DNA of 64,000 bases from Ceratotherium simum simum (lineage: Eukaryota; Chordata; Mammalia; Perissodactyla; Rhinocerotidae): assembly GCF_000283155.1 (NCBI RefSeq), contig NW_004454216.1, positions 12,209,924-12,273,923 of the forward strand, read 5' to 3'. A program made the position numbers and the translations under genes. Shown piece by piece: positions 1 to 13,664 of the stretch (its first letter is position 1; each line of letters starts with the position of its first letter). A model generated the notes under the pieces. The model saw only the letters and a program-made list of their open reading frames with translations, was not told the origin of the DNA and did no database searches.

Positions 1-943
1 TCAATGAGAAGCCTCCAGCTCCTTATCTGGTTATATCAGTTGCTCATCCTTCCAAAGGAATCCATTTCTGACCTCTTGTAGGGGGGCTATTTTGGAGAAG
101 GCAAGAGTCAGAATGCCCATGACACTACTTCCACAGTCTCCTGCGAAGGAAACCTGATCATGGTGAACCCTTAAATGGATGATTTTATTCCTTAAATTGT
201 GTTGCTCCACTGACACAACAACAGCCATGCTCACCAGAAGGGAAACTGAGCTCAAGGGCAGCAACATGTAGGCTGTCTGGTGCTCTATGAGGCAGCTTGG
301 TTCAAACTTATGTCAAAATAGGGATAATGGTGATTAATTAAAGGAATTATAGTCCCTCTTTTGGAGAGTTTTACATTTAATATACAAATTGGTTTTGGCA
401 TTTGGAAGATGGAGCAGAAGCAAAAGATATCCAGAAAGAAAGTAAGGCTATAGAGGCTATGAAGGACCATTGGATCTACTGAAATTATTGGTAAGCAAAA
501 GCTGTAAGAAAGTAGAAACCAAAAGATATATAAAGGAGTGGGGAGGGTAGTTGGCTGGTGGGAGTAGGAACTGTTGAAGCAGACATATAGATCCTTGCTA
601 GAGTTAGCTCAAGGGCAGAGGGTGAAGAATTCGACTGTTGATGTGATCTCAAGATAGCCATCTTGGGTTGTTTAGCCAACTGTTCTTTGAACAGCATTCC
701 AATCTCCAGCGTTACCTGTTATATGGCTCTTACTATGTCCTTATTTCTACGTAAATCCTGTGCAATACTTCTCTGACTTTTCCACTGAACCCAAGAAAAG
801 AAAAGAATGTGTACTGCTAGCAGTCTGGGACACTGCCCAAGCAGCTGATCACAAGTTCAACATTTCTTTGCAGTCTCATGTTATTTTTATCTTTAAAATT
901 TCATGAGAAATTTGCATTCTCCCCTGTAAAAGATCTGGACTAG

Positions 944-1198
944 GTTTTTTTTTTTTTTTTTGGTGAGGAAGATTGGCCCTGAGCTAACATCTGTTGCCAA
1001 TCTTACCCTTATTTGCTGAGGAAGATTGGCTCTGACCTAACATCTGTGCCCATCTTCCTCTATTTTGTATGTGGGACACCACCACAGCATGACTTGATGT
1101 GTGGTGCATCTGTCCACGCCAGGGATTCGAACCTGTGAACCCTGGGCTGCCAAAACAGAGCATGCGAACTTAACCACTATGCCACTGGGCTGGCCCCC
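944..1198 (-). repeat. ERE-type tRNA-derived SINE, reverse orientation
   Basis: A T-run at the left, the reverse complement of the typical ERE body (GAAGATTGG, CTAACATCTG), then reversed tRNA-like boxes and a terminal GGGCTGGCCCC. The short direct repeat GGACTAG at 937-943 and 1199-1205 fits a target-site duplication. This SINE class is characteristic of Perissodactyla. Confidence 0.88.
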
Positions 1199-2599
1199 GG
1201 ACTAGTTTTTATATAATGGGCTGATGAAAATTAACAACTTAAAGAGATAGGCTACTTTTTTTTTTCAGTGGCTTCTCATAACTCCTAGCCGATAACTCAT
1301 GTAATCCTCTGAGATATGGCTACCTCGGTCTGAGAAACATAGTCTTACAATAAACTTACATTACTTGAGGTTATCTGAGTGACCGTTCCCTGAAAAATCT
1401 AACTAATGCAGTGGTTTTACAGAGATATAAATGTGTGTGTGTGAACCCCGTTCAAGAACAACTTCTGAATCACAAAAGGCAGAACAGATAGCATTCTAGA
1501 TGTTTTAAATATTTGTTAATTTATAATAAAATTAAACACACACTATGGAAAAATGGAATTTAATATTCAAACCCAAATATGCTTATTGGTAGACACTTTC
1601 ATATCTTCTTGTATGTTAAAAGTAACTACATTTTGTTTATTTTGTCAGTGTTAATTTCCCCCACTTTTTTGTAGGCCCAAAGAAAGTCCATCTTCTTTCA
1701 CATAAACCTCACTAAAGAAACAACAGGAAAAGGAGGGAGAAAGCCATGGACATGAGCAATCTGAAGAGAACTGAGGATGAAGATTAGAACTAGAACTTGG
1801 TCAAGGTGTAAAGTTGCACGTAGAGTAATTATTTGTTACATTTTATTTTTAAATTAATTATGTTAAAAATTAAGTGTTTTTATATGTTGAAGTGTCAATT
1901 TGGTAGTTATTAAATATTATTTATTAAAACCCTAGATTTTTAAATTAAATATTGACTCCCAATAAATTAAATTTAAATAATGAAGCCTAATATTAATGGT
2001 GAGAGATTCCAGGAGAAGAGGAAGTCCATTGTGAAACCTACTTTTTATAAAAAGTTTTATATGTAGTAATGTGTTAAAAGATTACAATTTTCCAAGCCAT
2101 CTTTTCTGCCCATTGCTAGCATCTACTTTCTTTAGAAACTGCTTTTTACTTCCCAAAGACTGTTACATCCATCGAAATTTACTGAGAACCTGCTAATGAC
2201 TGTACACACCAGTTTAATCCAAAAGCCTTTATTGGACAGTAATATGTGCCAGACACAGTGAGGAAAGAGCACTCAGATATGACCCTGCCCTCAGGAGCCC
2301 ACAGCCTGGAGAGAGGGAGGGATGTGTCAACACATAACTACAGCACAGATACATGCAAGAGGGGAAGTGTGGATGAGGCATCAAGTCGGGAGGCTCAGAA
2401 GAGTCTTCACAGGTACGGTGGTCCCTAGGTAGGACTTTGACAGCTGAATATCAGAGAGGAGGATTCCGGGCAGAAGTACTGAGCATGTGCAGAGGTGTGA
2501 AGCAGCATGCGGCGTTAGAGGGACAGCTATTATTTCAGCGTGACTGGGAGAGGTAAGAGGAAAAGAATTGGAGCGTGAGTGAGCAAAGAAATGGGGTCA

Positions 2600-2775
2600 A
2601 GGCTAGATTTGTCCTTTCTTCTCTCTGTGTGACCTTAGGCAAATTACCTGACCTCTGTAAGCTTCAGTTTCCTCGTTTATAAAATTCCTTCCTGGAGCTC
2701 TTGTGAAAATTGAATAAGATAATGCAATTTAAGATTATGGACAAGGACCTGGCCCCTAGTGCTCAATGAAGACTG
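2600..2775 (-). repeat. MIR SINE fragment, reverse orientation
   Basis: It contains the reversed MIR core: GTGTGACCTTAGGCAAATTAC, then CTTCAGTTTCCTCGTTTATAA and a tail resembling the MIR end. An L2-like end segment (around 2222-2330, GTGCCAGACACAGTG) lies upstream. Both are ancient mammalian relics, identified from remembered consensus sequences. Confidence 0.7.
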
Positions 2776-2917
2776 GTTGCTCATGGTGGTTGTGGAGTTT
2801 GACACAACTGAATACAGAAATGCGGACGCCAGGCCCATGACCTCACAGGACCACCTCAAACTCACTGACATGCCAATGTCTATAAACTGGGGGCAGAGCA
2901 AAAACAGAACTCTGGTG

Positions 2918-2990
2918 TGCTGCTGCTGCTGCTCTGTGTGTGTGTGTTGTGTGAGTGAGAGAAAGGGAAGCGGGGAGAGAGAGAGAAGGA
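2918..2990. repeat. compound microsatellite (CTG)n (TG)n (GA)n
   Basis: A short run of CTG units passes into TG units and then a GA-rich purine stretch. It accounts for the cysteine-rich and serine/leucine-rich reading frames on both strands here, which I do not regard as genes. Confidence 0.85.
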
Positions 2991-3254
2991 AATTGACCCC
3001 AGGAAGCAGGAAATTCATTCCACATGTGTCTTCTACTCTCTGACACCCAGATGATGATAATACTTAACACAATTTCCATAAGAAAATAAGTGTCTTAATA
3101 CTGCCTCTTTTCTTCTCACCCTAACACCTGGCCTGGACAACCACAGAGATTGTAGAGATGGCACATGGTCCTCCTACACTCCCTCGGAAATCCACTTGAG
3201 TGTGGCAAATGAATACACCTGTACGAGTGATGCCTGTTATAGTGAAATACAATG

Positions 3255-4090
3255 CACTTTTCTTTAAACCACTTTATTAGGGTATGGCTGACATAGGAAA
3301 AGCTGTACATAATTAGTGTATACCACTTGATGAGTTTGGAGATAAGTATACACCCATGAAACCATCACCACAATCTATTCCATACACATATCCATCACTT
3401 CCAAAAGTTTCCTCCCACGCTCTTACTTATTATTATATTTTTGCATGATAAGAGCAGTTAACAGCTACCCTCTTAGCAAATATTTAAATACACTATACAG
3501 TATTTGTTAACTATCAGCACTTTGCTGTATAGTAGATCTCTAGGACTCATTCATCTTTGTAACTGAAACTGTGTACCCTTGGACTAATATCTCCCTGTTC
3601 CTGCTTCCCCCCAGCCCCAGCAACCACCATTCTACTCTCTGCTTCTATAAGTCTAGCTATTCTAGATTCTTCATATAAATGATACTATGTATTATTTGTC
3701 CTTCTGTATCTGAATTATTTCACTTAACACATTGTCCCTCAGGTCCATCTGTGTTGTTGAAAATGGCAGGGTCCCCCCCCTTTTTTAAGGCTGAATAATA
3801 TTCCATTGTATGTATATACCATTTATTCATCCATCGATGGACACTTAGGTTGTATCCATACCTGGGCTATTGTGAATAATGCTGCAATAAACACGGGAGT
3901 GCAGCTATCTCTTTGAGATCCTGATCTTAATTCCTTTGAGAATATACCCAGTGGGACTGCTGGATCATATTGTATTTTATTTTTAGTTTTTTGAGGAACC
4001 TCCAAACTGTTTTCCATAGTGACTTCACAAATTTACATTCCCACCAACAGGGTACAACGGTTCCCTTTTCTCCACAACACAATACACTCT
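3255..4090 (-). repeat. L1 LINE 3' end, reverse orientation
   Basis: The segment around 3780-4075 is the reverse complement of the end of L1 ORF2: a reversed TATTCCATTGTATGTATATA, then CATTGATGG-like and ACACTTAGGTTG words, then AACCTCCAAACTG and ACATTCCCACCAACAGGGTA. The part from 3255 to 3720 matches the L1 3' untranslated region. The element is 5' truncated and its reading frames are broken. Confidence 0.88.
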
Positions 4091-4737
4091 TAATGAAAGT
4101 CTTCACATCCAGGTCCAATTGGACATCTTTCTGTTTTTTTGTAGGATAGGCACCTTGAAATCATTTATCTGAAAGCCAATTTCCCTGAACCTTGACCCCA
4201 AGCTTTCCTCTCCTTGTCTGCTCCCTACACTGGTCAATAATGGCATCATTATACACTGAGAACTCATGCCAGGCATTGTCATCCTTGATCCTCCCTCTCC
4301 TTCACCACCCACACTAAATCAATCACCAAGTCCCAGTAAACCCAACTCCACAAAACCAAGCCTGTCTCTTTCCTTCCGCTTCTCCTGTGGCTTCCTCAGT
4401 TCAAGTTCTCGTTATTTCTAGGTTCCGGCAACATAACTGTAAAAGCCTCGTCCCTGGACTCCCTGCATCCAGCAGAGCCATCCCACATGGTGGCAGAGAG
4501 ATCCAATGTTGCACATCTCTACTTCAAATCCTTTCAGGGTGCTCTGTTGTCTACAAAATGATGTCCAAACAGGGTGGACAAGGTCCTGCCTGTTCTGACC
4601 CTGCCTCCCTCTTTAACCTCATCTCCCACCACATAACACTTCGTACTTTGTGCTCTGATTATACCAAGTTACTGCTTGTTTCCCAGAAGCACTCTTCCAA
4701 GGCTCTGTACCTTCACACTTGCAATTCCCTTTGTCTA

Positions 4738-4905
4738 GCACTTTGCTACTCAAAGTGTGGTCCACGGACCAGCAACATCAGCATTACTTGGGAGCTTGAT
4801 GGAAATGCAGGCTCTCAGGCCTCACCCTGGACCTACTGAATCAGGATCTACAACTTAGTGAGATCCCCAGGTGATTCTTGTACACATTAAAATTTTAGAG
4901 TTCTG
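4738..4905 (+). mobile_element. MER5A-like hAT DNA transposon relic
   Basis: It starts near TACTCAAAGTGTGGTCCACG, continues with ACCAGCAACATCAGCATTAC and CTACTGAATCAGGATCT, and ends with CCAGGTGATTCTTGTA. This is the MER5A (Charlie-type, non-autonomous) layout. It overlaps the end of a 150-codon open frame at 4387-4839, which is therefore not a real gene. Confidence 0.82.
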
Positions 4906-5484
4906 CCTGGAATGCTCTTTCCACCTACTTTGCTCATCTCACTGCTTCTCAGCGTTAGAAACCCAATGTTCCCTTTTTATATATTAAAAAAGTAACCTGC
5001 CCTTTACTATCTTGGAATAAATGGTATGGATAACATATTTATGCTCATAATTTTAAAAAATCCAACATAATACTTTAACTGTAGCATGAAAAAGTCAAGT
5101 AGTATGGAATAAAAAGTGTATTTTTATATGTAAAGGCTTGGGCACAACTACAGTCAAAGACATGAAGTGATGAAATGCTTGCCTAGACTCACTGGGGCTT
5201 GACAGATACAAATGAAGACTGATTCAGGTGTATTGTAATGGTGGCACGAATACGACAAGCAACAAGACAGTCAGTAATATGACTTTGGAGGATAGTGAAC
5301 AACTCTTGGCAACGTTCCAAAGAGAGATAAACACAGTCTTCCTCCAACTCACAAGGGAGTCATATTCCTGGAAAATGCAGTTTTATTAAAACTGTGCAAA
5401 GCCTACTTTGTGTTTATATGTGACAGGAGTTAGGTTTTGGGCCCAGATAATTATAATCAGATTTTCAACTGCATGAATGTCTGC

Positions 5485-5685
5485 TGGGACACTCAAACGT
5501 CATGTTGGATGCAGGATGATTCTCTGTTATAGAGGACTAAACCGTGCATAGCAGGACACCTAGCATCTTTGGCGTGCATCCACAAAATGCTACAGCCATC
5601 CTCCCATCCGTGACCACCAGTGATGCCCCCTAAGATTTCCAAACTTCCCGAGGGGTCAATACCTCTCATGCTGAGAACTGTTGCT
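5485..5685 (+). mobile_element. MER20-like hAT DNA transposon relic
   Basis: The order of words (GATGATTCTCTGTT, GCATAGCAGGACACCTAGCA, GACCACCAGTGATGCCCCC, CATGCTGAGAACTGTT) follows the MER20 consensus with many substitutions. A second MER20 copy in the opposite orientation lies in CD47 intron 3. Confidence 0.7.
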
Positions 5686-8009
5686 CTGCCAGGTGCTCTC
5701 TAAGTCTACCTCCAAGCCTCAATTTACAGTCCCCCTCTCCATCCTGGCGCTCGCCTGGCTCTTTCCTTCATGGTGCTCTCTTAGCTCCCTGAATGTAGTT
5801 CTGGCACCGCGCTCTTGTAGTGCAGGAGGGCAGGTGTGTAGGGCAGGAATGTCTCTTAAACACCTTCGTACCCCCAGGGATTCACACAATCTGAAACTGA
5901 GTAAATGCTCAACACAGGTTGTTGAATAAATGACTTAGAAAACAAAATAAAAAGAACAACTCTGAGAGCATGCAGATTAAAGATACTGTCATCCATAACA
6001 ACTGAATGCTTTCTAATGTATCTACTTTACCCTGAAGAAAACGTGATAAAAATGGACATGTGGCAATCTTTCTTTTTTCTCCTTTGTAACCAAAAGTGTT
6101 TCTGTACTGTCTTTATTCTTTCGTTCAATGCATTCAGTGCCAATTGTGTGTCAGGCGCTGAGGTGCACATTCCTTTGAGGAATTCACAATGTATCGTCAG
6201 AAAGAGCTAAGTGCATAACTTGGTATGTTTATATGTGACGTTATGCTTCCTTGGTGGCACGGAGGGAGGGAGTGATTAATTCCGACTGGGGGATTCGAGA
6301 TCCACATCTTCCATATATAATAGTGCAAAGGTTCACATTTTGGGACTCTCGTATAAAGGCAATATGAAGAAATACGTGATTTATTCATTGATGGCACTTT
6401 TCAAAGTCTCAAAAAAACACTGAAGACAGGCATTTCCTCAAAGGCTTATTATTATGAATATACATATCTGCCCTCTGTTGAGTGACGTGAGGCCCTTCTA
6501 CAGACCTGAGATCAACTGTTGCAACTGGTTTTTCCACATGGGGTGGCTTCATCATAGTACTCTTCTCAAACAGGCAGTTTGAAATTAATATCATTTTTTT
6601 CCACACTAATGTATTGAACTTGGTACTGGTGCCCTGAGGAAATTTACCACTAAAAAATATACTGTCTTAGTTCAAATAGGAACTAGAATAGGTCTTGAAG
6701 ATATTCGTACTTTTAAGGGTGGGTTTTGGGGATGGTGGTAAAAAATTAAAGCTAAAATTCTTTTGACAGTTCTAATATTTAAGAATTACAACATATATAT
6801 CTGCCTGGTTCTTCTCTGTCCCAGGGTTTTCCACGACTCCTGGCATGTCTGAGGCACGTAACAAATGTTTGTCGAATAATTAATGCATTCGTACATAACT
6901 GAAATGGTCTATACTTCCATTTGTTCTGAGCTTTGGAATTTTTATTAAAATTACTAAGCTTTAGGGAAGTCAAAAATGTTAAGGAAAGCACCCAGAAGTG
7001 TTTTCCCTCCCATCCTGGAGTGAATGCAGCCTTTGAGGGACTGAGGACTCGTGGTCAGGGAACGCTGTGACCTCCTGCACCCCACACAAAGGTGGCCTTT
7101 TTTTGTTTTTCTCCTTCTCTTGCTGGTTTCATGAGCTGGTGCCAGCAGAGTCTAGATGGTGCGCACTTTACACTTGAACAAAACGCTCCCTGCCCTCAGT
7201 TCTGGGAGCTCCACTCTGCTGCCTCCATCTGCTGCTTCTGATAAACGCTCATATTTTAAATATATGACTAGCAGCTCACACTCAAGGTGGTTTGCTGGCT
7301 CTCCACACAGCAAACAACCCCCCTGGCACAGAGCCACCTGTTAGGTGGAAAGAATTTGGGCAGACAGAAGACATATCTCTCAGTGAAGAGAGAGGAGACA
7401 GAAGGGGGAGGAAATTGCCTGGAGAAGCTAATGACAAAGACCACTTCTGTGTCCTGTGGGTCTCCAGGGGCCATCAGGATCAGCGGCCAGCTCCAGGGTG
7501 TCTATGCATGGGGTGAGCAAGCCTGAAATGTGGCCATTCTGAGAGTGGAGCGGAGGTGAAGTTGAAGAAGATGCTTTGCTTTTTCTCTGAAAACGAGTTG
7601 AGCATTCTTAGCCTGGTCGGCTGACAACCCTCCATTATGAATAACCTCCAGGAAACTAAGATACACAGGAATTCGCCTCCAGCCCTCAAAGCCTCCTCAG
7701 GCACACACACCATGTATGCCACTCTTCCAAGTGCCCCTGCTAGTTTCAGCTGGCAGTTGCCTCCCTTTCAGTGTTTTTTCCTTCCAGCAACTGATCTCTA
7801 GCCAGCATAATCACCAATTGTGTGTGGGAAAGATGGAGTAATGCAGCGTGGAAGGTCTCCCTGAAGAACACGATCACAGCAGAAGCCACTGGATAGACGT
7901 TTATTCTCTCACAATTGTAGAATCATAGACTATTAGAGCCAGAAGGAGAGTTAGGGAACATCTAATCCAATTCCTTTATCCTGAAGGCATCTTAAATGTT
8001 TGTGTCCCA

Positions 8010-9062
8010 AACTGACTCCTGATAGCCCCCTTCTCCCCCACTAAACCTCCCCTCTCGGTTTTCCTCATTTCTGTAGTTGTGACTCCATTTCTCCAGTTGC
8101 TCGGGCCAAAAACCTCGCAGTCATCCTTGGTTTCTTTCCTTGGTTTCCTTGATTTCTCTCATAGCCCACATCTGGTCTGACAGCAAATCCTGTGAGCTCT
8201 ACCTTCACAATACAGCCAGTATCTCATCCCTTCTCACCACCTCCACTGCTACAACCCTGGTCTGAGCCACCCTCATCTCTCCTCTGGATTATTGCAATAG
8301 CCCAAGGATCAGCCTGAGTCAAATCTGGCCTGCCACCTGGTTTTGTAAATAAAGTTTTATTGGAACACAGTCACATTTATTAGTTTACCTTGTGCTACAA
8401 CAGCAGCGTCAAGGAATTGCAACAGAGACCTCACGGCCTGCAAGAAATATTTACCATCTCTGGCCGAGCCCTGCGATAGCCTATTAAATTGAAAGTTGGA
8501 TAATATCACTGGCCTGCTCAAAACCTTCTCACTTACTTAGAGTAAAAGCCCTGTGTGAACTGCACCTCCTCTGATCCTCTGACCATCATCCCTATGACTC
8601 TCCCCTGCTCACTGTCATCTGGCCACACCGTCCACGTCCCCCAGTACCCGCTCTGCCCCCCACCCTCTGCTCTTCCTCAAACTGGCCAGGCATGCTCCTG
8701 ATGCACGACCCTTGCCTTTACTGTCCCTTCTGCCAGAAATGATGTCCACGTTGACAGCCACCTGGCTTGCTCACTCTTCACTCCCTTTTTACTCCAATGT
8801 CACCTTCTCGTGAGCTTTCTCTGACCACCTGGTTTAAAATGGCATTCCCTCCCCACGGCCTCTCATCGCTTTCTTTGTCTCTGTAGCATCCATCACCATT
8901 AAATGTACCACATTTCCTTTCTTAATTGCAGCTGGAGTCTCTCCCCACCTCCCCAATGAATGCAAGCTCCATGCGGGCAGGGTTTTGTCTGGTTTGTTTT
9001 TTGATACACCTGTGGTGCCTAGGCATGTACTAGGTGTTCAATAGCTGTTTTTGAATAAATGC
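8010..9062 (+). repeat. L2 LINE 3' portion, split by a hAT insertion
   Basis: The segment has L2 hallmarks: CCTTCTGCCAGAAATGATGT, CACCTTCTCGTGAGCTTTCT, CTCCATGCGGGCAGGG, and the 3' end GTTCAATAGCTGTTTTTGAATAAATG. The flanking halves are separated at about 8305-8470 by a different repeat. No intact reading frame remains. Confidence 0.75.
8305..8470 (-). mobile_element. hAT/Charlie-type MER element nested in L2
   Basis: The words TAAATAAAGTTTTATTGGAA, CACAGTCACATTTATTAG, GCAACAGAGACCTCACGGCC and AAATATTTACCATCTCTGGC belong to a common short non-autonomous MER DNA transposon. I recognise the pattern but am not sure of its family name. It lies inside the L2, so it was inserted after the L2. Confidence 0.7.
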
Positions 9063-11094
9063 ATAAGTCCTTGGAAGTGGTAATGCTACAGTAGAGGTGA
9101 AATGCACCAGTGTATCAGCAAGGGTTTCCGCAGACACTCCTTCTCAGGAAAGAATCGCTAGGAGCTCCAGGCAGCAAGGACTGTGGACTCCGGGAGCGCT
9201 TCCTTCTTCGCTTTCCCACTTCCCTTCTTCCATCATTTTTCCTACCAGCTAACCAGTGTCCTTATGCTATTCCTTGAGTCTATGGCTATATTTTTCTGCA
9301 GTATTTCAGATCTCACTCTTTCTTTTCCCCCTATCATTATTAAAACATATCTCTCTGGCTTCTATGACTAAAAGACTCCAGCCCACTCTCTTCCAAGCTG
9401 ATAAACTCATTAAAGCCCAAATATTAATGAATAATAATGTCTCTCCCTCCTAGAAAGCAATTTGCATTTAAACAACTTTCAGTGCCTGAATCCAAAGAGG
9501 CCAGTGATGTGGGAATTTTGAGCCAGGCCAAGGCCTGACCAGCTGGGGCAGCCACGGAGAGTCCCCACAGACAAATCAAGTCACAGCCCCTGGGCAGCTG
9601 TCCACTCTGGCTCTGCAGGGTGAGTCTAGCATGCGTAGCCTCATTGGAGTGTGCGTGCACACAGATACACAGGGTGTCAATTAGAGGCACCAAGAACATC
9701 TTAACTTACATGGAAATGAACCTGTCACTTGTGATGTATCTACACAGTTACATATATTACTATTGATTCCTTCCCTGAGCGCTTTGATAGCTTTTCCTCT
9801 AGCTTACAGTCCCGCTGGCACAAAGCTGCTTCTTGGGGAGGAAAAGGAAGCTGGATAGGCATAGGCCTCAGCCCCCGAGGAGGCGAGACAGGGAGAGGGG
9901 GGCCACTATTGGAGCACAAATCACAAGCATGTTCCACGGCCTTCTGGGGCCATACTTACCATGCTCCAAAACACAGTGAGGGTTCTGAGAGTGGAGAGGA
10001 GGAAAAGATGGAGAGGTGCAACCTTTTCACCAAAAAAGGACAAAAAAAATTCCAAGATTGTGTGCTGTGCAAGGAAACCGTTAGACTTTCTCAGGCAATC
10101 CAGAACTGCCAGACAAAATTAAAAGGATCATTGGAACAACTGAAGAAGAAGAATATATCCATTAGTACCACATTTCTGTGGTAATATCCATTAATACTAA
10201 TTTCCATTAGTACCGCAGTCACAAATCCGAGTGATTTGTCCATCCGAGGCCCTTCTTACGGCTCCAGAGGAAGAGGTGCTCATGCACACCCCAGGGACAA
10301 GGCCACTTCCCTTTTGAGGACAGAGCAGATGAGGACGACCTCTTTCCCTTGGTTTCTCAGAACCAGCTCCAGGTGGTCTAGCCCACGTGGCTGTTGAAAA
10401 TGAACGAATAATTTTCCGTTGAGTCATGATAGAGTGTGACTCGTTTCTCCCCTACATACTGACACGTAGGTACCTCTGAGTTTGTCGTCTGGTGAAATGG
10501 CTATTGATCTGTCATTCCTCCAGGAAATCCCTGGTTTCATTTACATCATTCTCTAGACAAAGAGACTCAATTATGTAGCTATATGGAAGATTTCTACATT
10601 TTATCAAAATGGCATTCTGTAAGTGGAAACTCACGAGAGATTAGCACAGATACCTTGATGGACACTCAGGAAAGGCAGTTTGTAAGCGACAATGAAACCA
10701 ATTTCTTAAACTACTTCTAAACTCACTAAATACAGAACTAAGGAGATCCTCAAGTCGCTTGGAAGTACATGTTGGTTTCTATCAGAATGGAGGTAGAATA
10801 TGAGCTCCTTCACCGTGAGATGTTAGAGAAATCCTGCTTCCACACGAGAGGCTTCTCTTGTAGCTGACATGATTCTGTCTCCTGGGAGCCACCGCAGCCT
10901 GACGAGCACTGTGACCTGCAGCTAATACAAAATGCCCAGTGGGCCAGGAGACAACTGAGGTTCCTAGGACTTCTCCACTGTGCCATAGGTTGGTCTTTCC
11001 CACCAGATCAAAGGCGACAGAGGAGCTGATGATATTTCTACCAAGATGGAGCACCTCCTAGGCAGGTCACCTGACTTCTGAGATCAAACCCTAA

Positions 11095-11288
11095 GCCGGT
11101 GTCTCTCAAACTTTGGTGTGTAACAGAATCACCTGGAAGACCCCCTATAACACAGATTGCTAGGCCCCACTCCAGAGTTTCTGGTTTAATAAGCCTGGGG
11201 TGAGGAGGGCCAGGAATGTGCATTTCTAACAAGTTCCCAGATGTTGCAGATGCTGCTGATCCAGGGACCACACTTTGAGAACCACTCC
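11095..11288 (-). mobile_element. MER5A-like hAT DNA transposon relic, complete
   Basis: Both ends are present: TCTCTCAAACTTTGGTGTG at the left and CACACTTTGAGAACCACTC at the right. Between them are AGAATCACCTGGAAGACC and GCATTTCTAACAAGTTCCCA. It is opposite in orientation to the copy at 4738-4905. Confidence 0.85.
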
Positions 11289-12344
11289 TGTAAGCACAGT
11301 GTTTCTATAACTCTTCCTTTCCTCCTGCTGTTGTGGTTCCTGGGGCCTGCAGTTAGGGAGAGAGAGTAGAAGCTGCATCTACAGCAGCAGCAGTTGGTAT
11401 GTTGGAGCCTTCAAGTCCAGGCTGTCATTCAAGACAGACAAATACGTGAGGTGAAAGGGACGTGGAATCAGGCAACCTTCCTTGTGATTCCAAATATGTA
11501 CATCTGTCCCATCTGGCAGTTTGATCCTAGTTTATCCACTTCACTTTTAAAGCCCATCTGATGGTAGTTTGAGTCTGCTGGCCCACACCCATAGCCATTA
11601 GACCAGTATTACAGAAAAGTAGATGGCAGATGTACCCAGAGAACTCACGTAGCATCAATAAACAAACTTCCTGAGGCACAGTGCCGAGTAATTTTGCACA
11701 AGTGGCCATGGTAGGGCAGGGAGGAGCATGCCTAGAGAGCCCTGGTTTAGGCAGAGAACCCAGCTGCCAAGGTGGGGAACTCTCCTAAACTGGAGACAAG
11801 ACTGTCCACCTGAAATGCAGACAGCTACTCTGCAGCTAATTTCAAAGTAATTTTCTCTGGAAAACTTGCCCCTCTAAGGTTATAACAGGTTGTCTTTAAA
11901 ATTTATTTCTTTCTACACCTTGGCCCCAAAGAGGAACCACAGTGAAGTGAAATGTTGCCAACGGAGTTGGGACTAAGGGAACAGTGAGCCTGCGAAGTGG
12001 TTTGGCTAATGGCAGTATTCGAGGGAGTTTTTATACGTAAGGAAGGAAGTGGGGAGCTGCCTTGGCTGCTGGGAATATCTCTGAAGGGCTGAACTGTGGT
12101 CATTAAACACAGTAGATGTGTCCATCAGGAGAGATGACACATTTATTTCTCTTCTTGGTGCGTTTCCTTTGTAGGTCAGCTGGGGTTCTGCTTTGCCTCA
12201 TCCTCACTCCAGGACCCAGGCTGAGGGAGCAGCCACTGTCTGGAGCACTGCTGATTGCCATGGTGGAGGGGAAGAGAAAGTGGCAAATTGCATGCTAGGT
12301 CTTGATGTTTTTGTCCAGAAGTAACGTACTTTACTGGTTGTAGT

Positions 12345-12797
12345 GTGTTGATTAGTATCCCCCCAAAATTCATGTCCACTCCTGGAACCTTAGAATGTGA
12401 CCTTATTTGAAAATAGGTCTTTGCAGATGTATTTAATTAAGGATCTGGAGATGATATCATACTGGATTTAGGGTGGGCCCTAAATCCAATGACTGGTGTT
12501 CTTCTAAGAAGAAGAAAGGACACAGAGACAGGGAAGAAGGCCATGTGAAGACAGAGGCAAAGACTGCAGCATTGCAGCTCAAGCTAAGGAACTCCAAGGA
12601 TTGCCAAGATCCACCAGAAGCTGGGAAGAGGCAAGGAAAGACTCTTCTCTAGAGCCTTCAGATGGAGCATGGCCTTGTTGATGCCTTGATTTCAGACTTC
12701 TAGCCTCCAGAACTATGAAAGAATAAATTTCTCTTGTCTTAAGCCCCCTCATTTATGGTCATTTGTTAGGAAGACCCTAGAAAACTAATACACTGGG
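12345..12797 (+). repeat. MaLR/MLT1-type solitary LTR relic
   Basis: It runs from TGTGTTGATTAGTATCCCCC to AAAACTAATACACT. Inside are GAATGTGACCTTATTTG, TCTTTGCAGATGTATTTAAT, GGCCATGTGAAGACAGAGGC and a polyadenylation-like GAATAAATTTCTCTTGTCTTAA. This is the layout of MaLR-class LTRs. The exact subfamily needs a repeat search. Confidence 0.75.
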
Positions 12798-13499
12798 CAA
12801 AGTAAGGCACATATTCATACCCAATTTCAAGGCGATGGGGAGGCACCGTCCTGCTGTGCTGGACAGTCTCCCTCAGATCAGCCCTCCACCCTTCCATACT
12901 CTGCCCTGGAAACTAAACTTCAAGAACTGCATAAACAGACTCCTTTCCCTCCAGCTTTCGGTGGAGATCTGTCCGTAACAAGAGCTCAGAGGGTGGGAGG
13001 AGAGTGAAGTCAGAGTATTTACTTTGCCACCTTCCTCTCCACCTGGCTGTAGTGACTGTGTTCCTCTATCAAGGGTCACAGCCCCTGAGAGGCAGCCCCT
13101 CCTTCAGATTCTCTTTTCTCTCAGAGTCATGGCAACCATTTCCTCCCCTTGCACCTCCAGACCTAGGGACCCAGGGACGACAACTGTTGTTAGCTAACAG
13201 TGCTTTGCCATTCTTGGTTGGTTTCCCTTAACCCTGCCCACACCTTTACAAACAGTTCCTTTATTAACCTCTCTAAATAACTTCCTTTGAGCGTGACATC
13301 TGTTTTCTGCTGAGACCCAGTGGCTACATATACCATGTGCCCAGGAGAAGAACTGGAAATCTGGCAGACACTGCGGTGACCACCTCCCTGAGTTGAGAAG
13401 CAGCACTGGTGAAACAACAGCAGGAATTGCAGTGAAAGCGACACAGCGTACCACCGCTTTGCTTCCACACTTCCCTCTCTCTGCCAGAGGAAGGAGCGT

Positions 13500-13660
13500 G
13501 AGCGCTGAAGCAAGATTCAAACCCCAGCTCCACCAATAATTAGTTGTGATGCAAACTTCTCTGAACCCCAGTTTCTTCACACGCACAATGGGTGTGACGA
13601 TGCTTCCCTTATTGGGCTTACCCCTTATGAGGATTGTGGGAGATAAATATGAAAAGAACC
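13500..13660 (-). repeat. MIR SINE fragment, reverse orientation
   Basis: It has the reversed MIR pattern, with CAAGATTCAAACCCCAGCTC, then TGAACCCCAGTTTCTTCAC and CACAATGGGTGTGACGATGC. It abuts an LTR relic that begins a few bases downstream. Confidence 0.68.
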
Positions 13661-13664
13661 TCAC

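Noticed and set aside
4387..4839. A 150-codon open frame on the + strand
   Set aside because: Its end is MER5A sequence, it lacks splice context or a recognisable domain, and its composition is that of random sequence.
7890..7980. TAGAATCATAGACTATTAGAGCC, resembling a CR1/L3 end; a similar phrase lies at 35405-35450
   Set aside because: The match is short and degenerate, so it was not listed as a separate element.
9909..10184. A 91-codon + strand frame with a lysine/glutamine-rich coiled-coil-like end
   Set aside because: The order of residues does not match any protein I know, there is no promoter or splice context, and the frame length is within chance.
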